NCBI RefSeq assembly: GCF_011806525.1
Contig: NZ_JAAVKI010000011.1
Location: 1 to 42,467, forward strand
Length of the DNA: 42,467 bases
Origin: Thalassospira sp. HF15
GTDB lineage: Bacteria; Pseudomonadota; Alphaproteobacteria; Rhodospirillales; Thalassospiraceae
Direction of reading: 5' to 3'
Below are positions 34,277-41,830 of the stretch, one piece after another (the first letter of the stretch is position 1; each line of letters opens with the position of its first letter). A program made the position numbers and the translations under genes. Below the pieces are notes generated by a model. That model was not told the origin of the DNA, did not search any database, and saw only the letters and a list, made by a program, of their open reading frames with translations.

Positions 34277-34579
34277 ACCTTGACAGCCAAATGAAGGATA
34301 AATCGTAATATCAGACTGCTGTGCTTTGCTTTTGTTTTCAAGAACGTTTATCCCGCCCCGCCGCCAACTGACCTGACGGCTGTGCCGCGATCAGGACCGG
34401 TTTCAGGCGCGTTTTCGCCCCAAAACCCGCAGGTTCCCTATGCTCTACGCCCGCACTCAATGTTTACCCACAATGAACAAAAGCGACGATTGGCAACAGA
34501 CTGTTGCCAAAACCTTACTGTTCAACCTCTGCAACGAAGCGCATAGTCGTTACAAATGATTGACCGATGAGGTTTCACC
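34277..34579. promoter_or_regulatory. Divergent control region, AraC gene / dioxygenase
   Basis: 303 bases. A 21-bp element with two perfect 9-bp arms (TTGGCAACA 34490-34498 and TGTTGCCAA 34502-34510, 3-base spacer) lies 70 bp upstream of the dioxygenase start. AT-rich sequence near 34290-34330 may be the AraC-gene promoter. No coding frame was accepted. Confidence 0.5.
34490..34510. promoter_or_regulatory. Palindromic operator candidate upstream of DODA
   Basis: Two 9-bp arms, TTGGCAACA and TGTTGCCAA, around GAC. A perfect palindrome of this length usually binds a dimeric repressor or activator; AraC-family proteins are less likely binders. Confidence 0.5.
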
Positions 34580-35407
34580 ATGACCGAGACAGTTTCAAAC
34601 ACCGGCAGCACTGCACACAATCTTGCGCCGATCTTCATTTCCCACGGGTCTCCGATGCTGGTTGCGCGTCAAAGCACACCGGCCTTCCACTTCTTTGTCG
34701 ATGAACTTTCGAAAATCACCGATGGTGTGCGCGCCATTGTGATGGTTTCGGCCCATTGGCAGACCGCAAATCCGACGATCTCGACCGCCGCAAAACAGGA
34801 AACCATTCACGACTTCTATGGCTTCCCGCAACCGCTTTACGATCTGCACTATGATGTCAAAGGTGCGCCGGATCTGGCACGTGAAATCGCCGAGGAAATC
34901 GGTCTTGAAACCGACGCCGCGCGTGGGCTTGACCACGGGGCTTGGATGCCGATGTATCTCGCCCGCCCCAATGCCGACATTCCGGTTTTCCAGCTTTCCA
35001 TGCTCGGCCATGGCGGCCCGAAAGAGCATTTTGAACTCGGCAAGAAACTGCGCAAACTTGGCGAAAAAGGCATCCTTGTCATCGCCAGTGGCGCCATGAC
35101 CCACAATCTGCGCGCACTCGATCGCAACGAAGGCCCGATTGATCCCTGGGCAGTCGAATTCACCGACTGGATGCTCGCAAAGATCGAAGCGGGCGATATT
35201 GATGCCCTGCTGAATTATCGCGATACCGCGCCAGCCGCAAAAATGGCCCATCCCGAAGATGACCACCTGATGCCGCTTTATGTTGCCCTTGGTGCTGCGT
35301 CTGAACGGTTTTCTCCCAAGCTGCTGCATAACAGCTACGAGTTCGGCAACCTTGCCATGACCGCCCTTCGCTTCTACGATCAGGACGAAGTCAAATCAGC
35401 GGCCTGA
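34580..35407 (+). CDS. DODA-type extradiol ring-cleavage dioxygenase
   Basis: 275 residues, near the usual size of 4,5-DOPA dioxygenase/YgiD proteins (260-275). Metal-binding His residues are visible at His22 (FISHGSP), His59 (VSAHWQT) and probably His119 (LDHGAWMP), with a later LLHNSYEFGNLAM typical of the fold. The class III extradiol enzymes open catechol rings with an iron or zinc centre. It is cytosolic. GAGG lies before the ATG. A YjbQ gene follows 46 bp later on the same strand, and the divergent AraC gene may regulate both. Substrate is unknown. Confidence 0.9.
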   Translation: MTETVSNTGSTAHNLAPIFISHGSPMLVARQSTPAFHFFVDELSKITDGVRAIVMVSAHWQTANPTISTAAKQETIHDFYGFPQPLYDLHYDVKGAPDLAREIAEEIGLETDAARGLDHGAWMPMYLARPNADIPVFQLSMLGHGGPKEHFELGKKLRKLGEKGILVIASGAMTHNLRALDRNEGPIDPWAVEFTDWMLAKIEAGDIDALLNYRDTAPAAKMAHPEDDHLMPLYVALGAASERFSPKLLHNSYEFGNLAMTALRFYDQDEVKSAA

Positions 35408-35453
35408 TGGATTGATCACCTGATCCCGTCCGGCCCAAAGCCGGACGGATATC

Positions 35454-35876
35454 ATGCTTTCGCAAGACCAGATCACCCTTGAAATCACCACCAGCGGTCA
35501 GGGACTTTATGAAGTCACCGAACCGATCCAGTCATGGGTGGCACAGACCGGTCTTGAACGCGGACAGCTGACCATCTTTGTCCGCCACACCTCGGCCAGC
35601 CTGACCATTCAGGAAAATGCCGATCCGGATGTCCGCCTTGATCTTGAGACCTTCTTTGGCCAACTGGTGCAGGAAAATCCCAGCCTTTATCGCCACACCT
35701 GCGAAGGCCCGGACGACATGCCCGCCCATATCAAATCAGCCCTGACCGATGTCTCATTGACCATTCCGGTGTCTGATGGCCGGGCGGTCCTTGGCACGTG
35801 GCAGGGGATCTATTTGTTCGAACACCGCCATGCCCCGCATCATCGCAAGGTCACCTTGCACCTGATCGGCGAATAG
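35454..35876 (+). CDS. YjbQ family protein (UPF0047)
   Basis: 140 residues, the full length of the family. The conserved core is LTIFVRHTSASLTIQENADPDVRLDLETFF, then YRHTCEGPDDMPAHIKSAL and GTWQGIYLFEHRHAPHHRKVTLHLIG. YjbQ proteins have a thiamine phosphate synthase-like side activity, but their main job is uncertain; the clustered His and Glu suggest a metal or phosphate site. The gene is downstream of DODA, probably in the same transcript. It converges on the TetR gene. Confidence 0.92.
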   Translation: MLSQDQITLEITTSGQGLYEVTEPIQSWVAQTGLERGQLTIFVRHTSASLTIQENADPDVRLDLETFFGQLVQENPSLYRHTCEGPDDMPAHIKSALTDVSLTIPVSDGRAVLGTWQGIYLFEHRHAPHHRKVTLHLIGE

Positions 35877-35907
35877 GCCAGATAAATTGCCATGCACGGG
35901 CTTGTCC

Positions 35908-36528
35908 CTATGCCGCCAGAACTGGCTCGGACGCCCAAAGCCCCTTGACCTGTACTTCAAGCAATTCACGCAATGTCCCGCACATATCCTCGCAGTCAAA
36001 ATTCTGCGTGCTGAAATGCTCGTGAATGGTGAATAAAAACAGCGCCATCAGGGTTTTCTGTATCAGAACCGGCGGCAAATCGGGGTTGAGTTCACCCGAA
36101 AGCTGCGCTTCCTCGATCAGGGACTGAACGGCTGCAATCAGCCCGCTGCTTTCCATGATCGCATGCACTGCACCCTTTCTCGGTGAAAAGACAATCTGCT
36201 GCATGATCACCTGCCACAAGCCGGGATTAAGCCCGACCTGGGTAAAGCGGTAGGACGCGACATGCATCATCTTGTCCACAAAGCACCATTCCGGGTCCAT
36301 CGTGTACAGGCCCTTTTCAATCGCCTCTGCCATCTGCTGCCCAACGCAGCAAATCAGCAATTCTTCCTTTGTCGGGAAGTGATTGAATATCGTTCCTTCT
36401 GCGACACCGGCCTTTTGTGCAATCTGACGTGTCGGCACATCATCAAACGCCCTGGCGCAAAAACATGCGCGTGCGGCATCAAGGATTTTCTGGCGGGTTT
36501 CTTCCCGCTGCGCAGCGCGAACAGTCAT
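35908..36528 (-). CDS. TetR family transcriptional regulator
   Basis: 206 residues. The TetR helix-turn-helix is at residues about 8-55 (TRQKILDAARACFCARAFDDVPTRQIAQKAGVAEGTIFNHFPTKEELL), with a longer ligand-binding C-terminal part that contains several Cys and Met. The start at 36528 (MTVRAAQ) has AAGGGG 6 bases upstream; two closer-by alternatives (GTG at 36552, ATG at 36534) have poorer spacing. Two palindromes lie directly in front of it, so self-repression is likely. The gene is downstream of the EptA-type gene on the same strand. The effector is unknown. Confidence 0.9.
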   Translation of the reverse strand: MTVRAAQREETRQKILDAARACFCARAFDDVPTRQIAQKAGVAEGTIFNHFPTKEELLICCVGQQMAEAIEKGLYTMDPEWCFVDKMMHVASYRFTQVGLNPGLWQVIMQQIVFSPRKGAVHAIMESSGLIAAVQSLIEEAQLSGELNPDLPPVLIQKTLMALFLFTIHEHFSTQNFDCEDMCGTLRELLEVQVKGLWASEPVLAA

Positions 36529-36543
36529 CGACATCCCCTTAAA

Positions 36544-36568
36544 TGAGTTCACTCACTGAGCGCACTCA
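36544..36568. promoter_or_regulatory. Double TGAG-type palindrome, TetR operator candidate
   Basis: TGAGTTCACTCA (36544-36555) and TGAGCGCACTCA (36557-36568) are two tandem palindromes 13 bp apart, within a larger AAATGAGT / ACTCATTT frame (36541-36571). They lie 13 bp upstream of the TetR ATG, as expected for an autoregulatory operator. Confidence 0.6.
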
Positions 36569-36591
36569 TTTAAATCATCAGAACGGGAGTG

Positions 36592-38286
36592 TCAATTCGG
36601 GGCAACATTCACAGACTGTTCGAGTGCCGCCTGCATCATCGTGCCCCGGCACCGGGCGAAAATGTCCGTTGCCGGTCGATAAAGTCCTGTCGAAACATGC
36701 ATCGCACCCAGCACGGTCGAAAACAGATTATCGTGTGAAAAGCTGCCCGTTTGTGCCTGCGTGGCAAGGCAGCTGGTCTCGATCCGGTTGGCCTCCGCAT
36801 AACCATCTGACATCCAGACCATCATCGGCACCCTGGTTTGCTCAGATGGGGCCAGCATGTAAGGCGCCCCATGCAGGTACAAACCCGCCTCACCCAGCGA
36901 CTCACCGTGATCCGAAACGTACAGCAGAACCACATTGTAATCGTCCTGATACGATTGCAGGCGTTCGGTCAACTGGGCGACCACATAGTCGGTATAGCGA
37001 ATGGTATTGTCATAGGTATTGATCAGCTCCTGCGCGCTGCAATTTTCAATATCACTGCGCGGGCAATCGGGGGCAAACGCCCGGTGTGCGTCGGGATAGC
37101 GTTTATAATAGGTCGGCCCGTGACTGCCCATGATGTGAAAGGCAATCAGGCGGTCATGCGGTGCGTCTGATGTCACCTCTTCATCAAGGCCGCGCAACAT
37201 CACTTCATCAAAGCAGGTGCCAAGTACGCAATCCTCGGGGAAATCCTTGGGCTCGATATTGATATGGCGCACGCGGTCACACACGCCCTTGCAGCCCTCG
37301 TCATTTTCCTTCCACAAAACATCGATGCCGGCATGATCAATCACATCCATCAGGCTTTCACTGTGCCGCGCGACCTCGCCGTCATAGCCCGCATGATCCA
37401 TCGGCGAAAACATGCACGGCACTGAAACCGCGGTTGCTGTCCCGCACGATGACACATCCTGAAAGGCCAGCATGCCGTCAATCTGACTGGTAAACGGCGA
37501 TGTCGGGCGCGCATATCCATTGGCAGCAACGCTTTGCGCGCGCGCAGTTTCCCCGATCACAAGAAACATCAATGTCGGCTTGTCCTGCGTCGCCATTTCA
37601 ACCGTGCGCGCATCCTGCCCGATGGCCTGAAATGGCATATCGGAATAAAGATAGCGCCGTTTCACAAGCTGGATCGTCCCGGTGATGTAATTGGACGGCA
37701 CAAGCTCCTTGCCCAGAACCTTGTTGTTACGCCCGACGGATGCGTAATCCTTGAAGTAAAGCGATCCGATCCCGCCAAGCACCAAAAGCGGCACAACCAT
37801 CAGAACAACCCGCTGCCCGATGCCGCGAAAGACGGTTTTTGGAAAGCGCAGCGGCACAAGGATCAGAAGCAAAGCCGGAACAATCCCGGTCACCACAAAC
37901 CACAACGCCGCCTGAAGATTGAAATATGAAAGCGCCTCGCTCTGATTGGTCTCGACGACATTTTCTATCATGCCGCGGTCAAACACGATGCCGTATTTCA
38001 ACATCGCATAATGCGCCAGCGCGCCGGTCAGGATCAGGAAAACAAAGAATGGCTTGAACAGATAACGCCACGAAAACGGCGTAAACACGATCAGCGATGC
38101 GCAGATCAAAACAAACGGCGCACTGATCGCAAAGCCCGCGTCATAATCGCTTAGGCCCCCCAGAATGCCATAAAAGTGGCTCAGCACTTTCCAGTTCAGA
38201 ACCAGCGCAAAATACACCGCCAGCGCCAAAAGCGCATAGCGATAGTCAATCGGGGAAAGGCGTAAGAAGGAACGAAGTCGACGCAT
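36592..38286 (-). CDS. Phosphoethanolamine transferase, EptA family
   Basis: 564 residues. Five membrane helices (about 15-175) are followed by a periplasmic sulfatase-fold domain. The Glu246 in GETAR, the nucleophile Thr285 in SCGTATAVSVPC (with Cys281 and Cys291 likely in a disulfide), His389 in GSHGP and Asp459-His460 in SDHGES are the zinc-site residues typical of EptA and MCR. These enzymes add phosphoethanolamine to lipid A and raise resistance to polymyxins and cationic peptides. The ATG at 38286 has AAGGA upstream; a six-codon longer start uses TTG. An 8-bp perfect inverted repeat in the leader may be regulatory. The intrinsic location suggests a chromosomal gene, not a mobile mcr. 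Confidence 0.92.
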   Translation of the reverse strand: MRRLRSFLRLSPIDYRYALLALAVYFALVLNWKVLSHFYGILGGLSDYDAGFAISAPFVLICASLIVFTPFSWRYLFKPFFVFLILTGALAHYAMLKYGIVFDRGMIENVVETNQSEALSYFNLQAALWFVVTGIVPALLLILVPLRFPKTVFRGIGQRVVLMVVPLLVLGGIGSLYFKDYASVGRNNKVLGKELVPSNYITGTIQLVKRRYLYSDMPFQAIGQDARTVEMATQDKPTLMFLVIGETARAQSVAANGYARPTSPFTSQIDGMLAFQDVSSCGTATAVSVPCMFSPMDHAGYDGEVARHSESLMDVIDHAGIDVLWKENDEGCKGVCDRVRHINIEPKDFPEDCVLGTCFDEVMLRGLDEEVTSDAPHDRLIAFHIMGSHGPTYYKRYPDAHRAFAPDCPRSDIENCSAQELINTYDNTIRYTDYVVAQLTERLQSYQDDYNVVLLYVSDHGESLGEAGLYLHGAPYMLAPSEQTRVPMMVWMSDGYAEANRIETSCLATQAQTGSFSHDNLFSTVLGAMHVSTGLYRPATDIFARCRGTMMQAALEQSVNVAPN

Positions 38287-38298
38287 CCGGGTATCCTT

Positions 38299-38317
38299 GG
38301 GCAATGGATCATTGCCC
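38299..38317. promoter_or_regulatory. Hairpin in the eptA-type leader
   Basis: GGGCAATG (38299-38306) and CATTGCCC (38310-38317) with a 3-base loop lie directly beside the AAGGA ribosome binding site (38294-38298 on the plus strand). It could be a leader RNA hairpin controlling translation or an operator. Confidence 0.5.
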
Positions 38318-38375
38318 CACCCATAGCGTGCTTACCTGACAGCAAACTGAAATCACTTAGATGATGTCGAAAACC

Positions 38376-39287
38376 TCAGGCGGCTGCGCGTGCCTTTGCA
38401 TCGGCCCGGGCCCGTTTACTCGCCCGCAGGCCCAGCAGGCTGTGAAGGACAAGCGTGGTGATCACCACCGTCCCGCTGATCAGCGTCATGTCGTCGGGCA
38501 CTTCGCTGACAAACAGCCACACCAGAAACGACCCGAATATCGCTTCATTGAGCATGATCAGGCTGACCTCGGCGGCCGGAATTTTGCGCGAGGCATAGGA
38601 AATCATCAAAAACGATACCGGCAAAACCCAGAAGCCCATCGCCAAAAGCCAGACCCAGTCCATGCCAATTGGCGATAACGGCGCTGCCATCGGCAGCAGC
38701 ACAAGCGTCACGATAAAGGATCCAAACAGCATGCCCTTGATCGCATCAATCTCGGGCTTCACACCCAACAGATTGAAATAACCTGCCATACAGATCGCAG
38801 CGCCGAGCGCAAGCATATCCCCCAGCGCATTCGCCCCGCCAAACCCGGCACTAAACAGGCTCAGCAACGCGACAAACACCACGACAGAGGCAACCCATGT
38901 CCGCATCGGTTGCGCGCGTTTGAAGATGAAAACGCCAATCAACCCGGCCAGAAGCGGTGTCGCAGCGATAATGATCAAGGTATTGGCCGCATCGGTATTG
39001 CGCACCGAAAACATGAAAAGCGTGCAGGTCCCGCCGTAAAACAGCCCGGTCAGCATTTCAAAGCCGCTGGGCCGGATCGATTGCACGATGCCCTTGCCCT
39101 TCTTGGCCCCGTTCCAAAGTGCCACCAGCAAAAGTGCCAACGCCAAAAAGCCCAGCCGCCAGAACGCGGTTGTAAAATCATCGGCCTCAATCAGACGCAG
39201 CAAAAGCGCATCGGGCGACAGGATCACAACCCCCAACAGGGCGATCCATCCACCATGCACTTTGTCAAACCGGTCCATTAACGCCAT
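38376..39287 (-). CDS. EamA (DMT) family transporter
   Basis: 303 residues with ten membrane helices in two EamA repeats, typical of the drug/metabolite superfamily (RhaT/YdcZ-like). It sits in the inner membrane and probably exports or imports a small metabolite. The start at 39287 has AAGG at a good distance; a TTG three codons upstream is an alternative. The C-terminal tail is basic and Ala-rich. It is transcribed away from the RidA gene. No substrate can be assigned. Confidence 0.9.
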   Translation of the reverse strand: MALMDRFDKVHGGWIALLGVVILSPDALLLRLIEADDFTTAFWRLGFLALALLLVALWNGAKKGKGIVQSIRPSGFEMLTGLFYGGTCTLFMFSVRNTDAANTLIIIAATPLLAGLIGVFIFKRAQPMRTWVASVVVFVALLSLFSAGFGGANALGDMLALGAAICMAGYFNLLGVKPEIDAIKGMLFGSFIVTLVLLPMAAPLSPIGMDWVWLLAMGFWVLPVSFLMISYASRKIPAAEVSLIMLNEAIFGSFLVWLFVSEVPDDMTLISGTVVITTLVLHSLLGLRASKRARADAKARAAA

Positions 39288-39585
39288 CTGTTTCAACCTT
39301 TGTCCGGCTTACGCCGACTGAGTGTCCCAAAAACAAAGCAGCGCGTTCCAGGGTCAGGACCCTAAACCCGTGCTGCACATAAAGACATTGTCGCGGGCCT
39401 TTCCCCTTATGGCAATTCGATTTTTTCAACAATTCTCAAATGGTCCTCTGCCCCTTGCCTGCCCGCGTCCTGAGGTGCATGTTTCGGTCAATTGCATCGA
39501 CACAAAGAAACTGTTTTGTTTGCCCGCCAACCCCGATAAGTTGGGGTCAAATTTGAACATCTGCCAAGCAAAAGGATGGATCATC
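39288..39585. other. Intergenic region, EamA / RidA genes
   Basis: 298 bases between divergent starts. Apart from AT-rich patches around 39420-39445 and the AAAGGA ribosome binding site of the RidA gene, no regulatory site was recognised. A longer in-frame start for the RidA gene was rejected because the extra 88 residues lack features. Confidence 0.4.
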
Positions 39586-40050
39586 ATGGCTGGTAAAATC
39601 GACGCGCATCTTGCCGATCTCGGCATCACTCTGCCAACCGCGACCGCCCCGGTTGCGAACTATGTGCCCTATGTCATCTCGGGCAAGCTGGTGCATATTT
39701 CCGGTCAGATCACCATGGAAAATGGCGAGTTGAAATTTGTCGGCAAACTCGGTGCCGACTATGACGTCGAAACCGGTCAGAAGGCCGCCCGCCTGTGCGC
39801 ACTTAACCTTGTCGCACAGCTCAAGGCCGCCATCGGTGATCTTGATAAGGTCACCCGCGTTGTCAAACTGAACGCCTTTGTCAATTCCGCACCGGATTTC
39901 ACCGATCAGCCAAAAGTCGTCAATGGCGCGTCGGACACCATGGTCGAAATCTTTGGCGATGCTGGCAAACATGCCCGTTCGGCTGTTGGCGTTGCTGCCC
40001 TGCCGCTCGGTGTTGCCGTTGAAATTGATGGCATCTTTGAAATTGCCTGA
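39586..40050 (+). CDS. RidA family protein (enamine/imine deaminase type)
   Basis: 154 residues of the YjgF/YER057c/UK114 fold. RidA-type enzymes hydrolyse reactive 2-aminoacrylate and other enamines that damage PLP enzymes. This one belongs to the longer branch with VVKLNAFVNSAPDFTDQPKVVNGASDTMVEIFGDAGKHARSAVGVAALPLGVAVEIDGIFEI; the usual Arg that contacts the carboxylate lies in KHARSAVG. It is cytosolic. AAAGGA precedes the ATG at a 9-base distance. A hairpin terminator follows about 26 bp after the stop. Confidence 0.9.
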   Translation: MAGKIDAHLADLGITLPTATAPVANYVPYVISGKLVHISGQITMENGELKFVGKLGADYDVETGQKAARLCALNLVAQLKAAIGDLDKVTRVVKLNAFVNSAPDFTDQPKVVNGASDTMVEIFGDAGKHARSAVGVAALPLGVAVEIDGIFEIA

Positions 40051-40076
40051 TCGCCGTTTCGGCGTTTGAAATCATG

Positions 40077-40109
40077 CACCGATCAGCACCGCTGGTCGGT
40101 GTTTTCTTT
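40077..40109 (+). terminator. Rho-independent terminator after the RidA gene
   Basis: An 11-pair stem (CACCGATCAGC with GCTGGTCGGTG, one T-G pair) and a 3-base loop, followed by TTTTCTTTT. Confidence 0.88.
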
Positions 40110-40116
40110 TGGGCCA

Positions 40117-40971
40117 TTACATCTGATGAAAATGCGTGCGCACCATCTGGGCAAAGACATCGCGCACGTCGTTATGGGCCCCGGCCTTTTCCATCAGGCT
40201 AATGGCAAATTTCGGCAATTCCGGCAGGCCATGATCACCACGAAGCGCCTCAAGATCATCGGGGATTGTTCCGACCAAAAAGGCGGTAACTGACAAATCT
40301 GATCGCACGGTCGCTGCAGTTGCTTCGATATTGCCGCTTTCAAACACGCTGCGCCATGCAATGCCCGCCTGATCAAGCCCATCAATCACTGCCGGACGAA
40401 ATGCACATTCGCGGCTGACCAGTGACACCGGCAAAGGACGTTTTGTCTGCGCCTTGCCCGATTTTGCCCCGACCCACACCAGTGGTGCGACCGCCAGGCA
40501 ATCACCGGCAATCTGACCAACCGGTTCCTCGACGAGCGCAATATCAATCTCGCCACCATTCACCATGGCCCGCAGTTCCGATGAACTGTGGCACCGCAGC
40601 GAAAGCTCGATGCCCGGATAATGGTCGCAAAATTTCCGAAGCGGCGTGCGCATGAAAGTACCGACAAGGTCATACGGAATACCGACGGTCAACTTGCCGA
40701 CATAGCCATCCGCGCTCATGTCCTGCCATATCTCGTCATTCAGCAGCAGCATCCTCTGCGCCTTGCGCAGCAATTTCTCTCCATCCTCGGTCAGGTGCAA
40801 CCCTTTGCGCGTGCGGTCAAACAAGGCGCGCTCCAATGCGGTTTCAAGCCGCTTGATCTGCTGGCTCACCGCCCCTTGCGTAAGGTTAAGCACCTCTGCC
40901 GCACCGGTCATGCTGCCGGTTTCCGCCACCGTCACAAAGGCACGCAACAGCGCCACATCAAGATTTCGCAT
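40117..40971 (-). CDS. LysR family transcriptional regulator
   Basis: 284 residues. The LysR helix-turn-helix is at about 1-62 (LLRAFVTVAETGSMTGAAEVLNLTQGAVSQQIKRLETALERALFDRTRKGLHLT), and the substrate-binding domain at about 90-280. It is divergent from a LysE-type exporter with 160 bp between starts, the classical arrangement in which the LysR protein controls its neighbour. The effector is probably an amino acid or a related metabolite. The promoter region between the genes was not resolved further. Confidence 0.92.
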   Translation of the reverse strand: MRNLDVALLRAFVTVAETGSMTGAAEVLNLTQGAVSQQIKRLETALERALFDRTRKGLHLTEDGEKLLRKAQRMLLLNDEIWQDMSADGYVGKLTVGIPYDLVGTFMRTPLRKFCDHYPGIELSLRCHSSSELRAMVNGGEIDIALVEEPVGQIAGDCLAVAPLVWVGAKSGKAQTKRPLPVSLVSRECAFRPAVIDGLDQAGIAWRSVFESGNIEATAATVRSDLSVTAFLVGTIPDDLEALRGDHGLPELPKFAISLMEKAGAHNDVRDVFAQMVRTHFHQM

Positions 40972-41131
40972 GGTCTCCCCGCCGATCCAGCCGCGACATC
41001 AACAACAGCATTAACAAACGTAATACCATCCATAATGAACATTCGCTTTCCTGATGCAAAGAATTGTTTTCTGATATCCCCTGCCTCACATGCCCCGCGC
41101 CACCCGCCATCCGCCACCGCTGGAAGATAGA

Positions 41132-41746
41132 ATGCCCGAAACCCTGCTGCCCGTTTTGTCCTTTACCCTGGCCGCGGCCCTGTCGCCGGGCGGGGCGACA
41201 ACCCTTGCCACTGCGTCGGGCGCACAGTTCGGCTTTCGCCGCTCCGTGCCATTTATCATGGGCATTTCAATCGGCATGCTCACACTCTCCGTTGCCGGTG
41301 CGCTGGGGCTGGCGAATCTTGTGCGCGCGTTTCCGTCCATTGAACTCATCACCAAGCTGATCGGCACCAGCTATCTGGTGTGGCTGGCCTTTAAAATCGC
41401 CATGGCCCCGCCACCACCCTCTGCGCAAAAGCTTGAAACCGATGGCACAGAACAAGGCCAACCCATCCCGTTTCTTGGTGCCTTTGGTCTGTTGTGGCTT
41501 AATCCCAAGGGCTGGGCTGTCACCATCGGGGCGGCGGCATCCTTTTCTGCCATCACCCAGAACCCGACTGAACTGGCGGTTATTCTTGGCAGCGCCTTTG
41601 CCTTTTCCGGCTTTTTGTCGATGGCGCTTTGGTGCGCATTGGGACTAAGCCTGTCGCTGTTACTGACATCGGATTGGCAATGGCGCACGGTCAATGTGAC
41701 GCTGGGTGCACTTTTGATCGCCTCCATCATTCCGATGTGGCTTTAA
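41132..41746 (+). CDS. LysE family translocator
   Basis: 204 residues with about six membrane helices and the LysE/RhtB hallmarks: LSPGGATTLATASGAQFGFRRSVPFIMGI and LWLNPKGWAVTIGAAASF. The family exports amino acids or homoserine lactones across the inner membrane. The ATG at 41132 has GGAAG upstream; the upstream in-frame start has no conserved features. It is next to, and divergent from, a LysR regulator, which supports substrate-induced export. Which amino acid is exported is not known. Confidence 0.9.
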   Translation: MPETLLPVLSFTLAAALSPGGATTLATASGAQFGFRRSVPFIMGISIGMLTLSVAGALGLANLVRAFPSIELITKLIGTSYLVWLAFKIAMAPPPPSAQKLETDGTEQGQPIPFLGAFGLLWLNPKGWAVTIGAAASFSAITQNPTELAVILGSAFAFSGFLSMALWCALGLSLSLLLTSDWQWRTVNVTLGALLIASIIPMWL

Positions 41747-41768
41747 ACGCGACGCACGCCAAACCCCC

Positions 41769-41800
41769 TTGACCTCAACCATGGTTAAGGTCGGACAAGG
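41769..41800 (+). promoter_or_regulatory. MerR/SoxR-type operator-promoter candidate
   Basis: A 20-bp dyad (41772-41791) made of ACCTCAACCA and TGGTTAAGGT, one position per arm imperfect, overlaps a good -35 TTGACC (41769-41774). This resembles MerR- and SoxR-family promoters, which have a long 19-bp spacer. The expected -10 (about 41794-41799, GACAAG) is poor, and no MerR regulator is in the window. It points toward the epimerase gene. Confidence 0.45.
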
Positions 41801-41830
41801 ATCGCATCACATCCGTATGAGGTAATTAGA

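Noticed and set aside
36592..38286. Acquired mcr-type colistin resistance gene
   Set aside because: The motif residues agree with the EptA/MCR superfamily, but base composition and neighbours look native and no mobile element flanks it.
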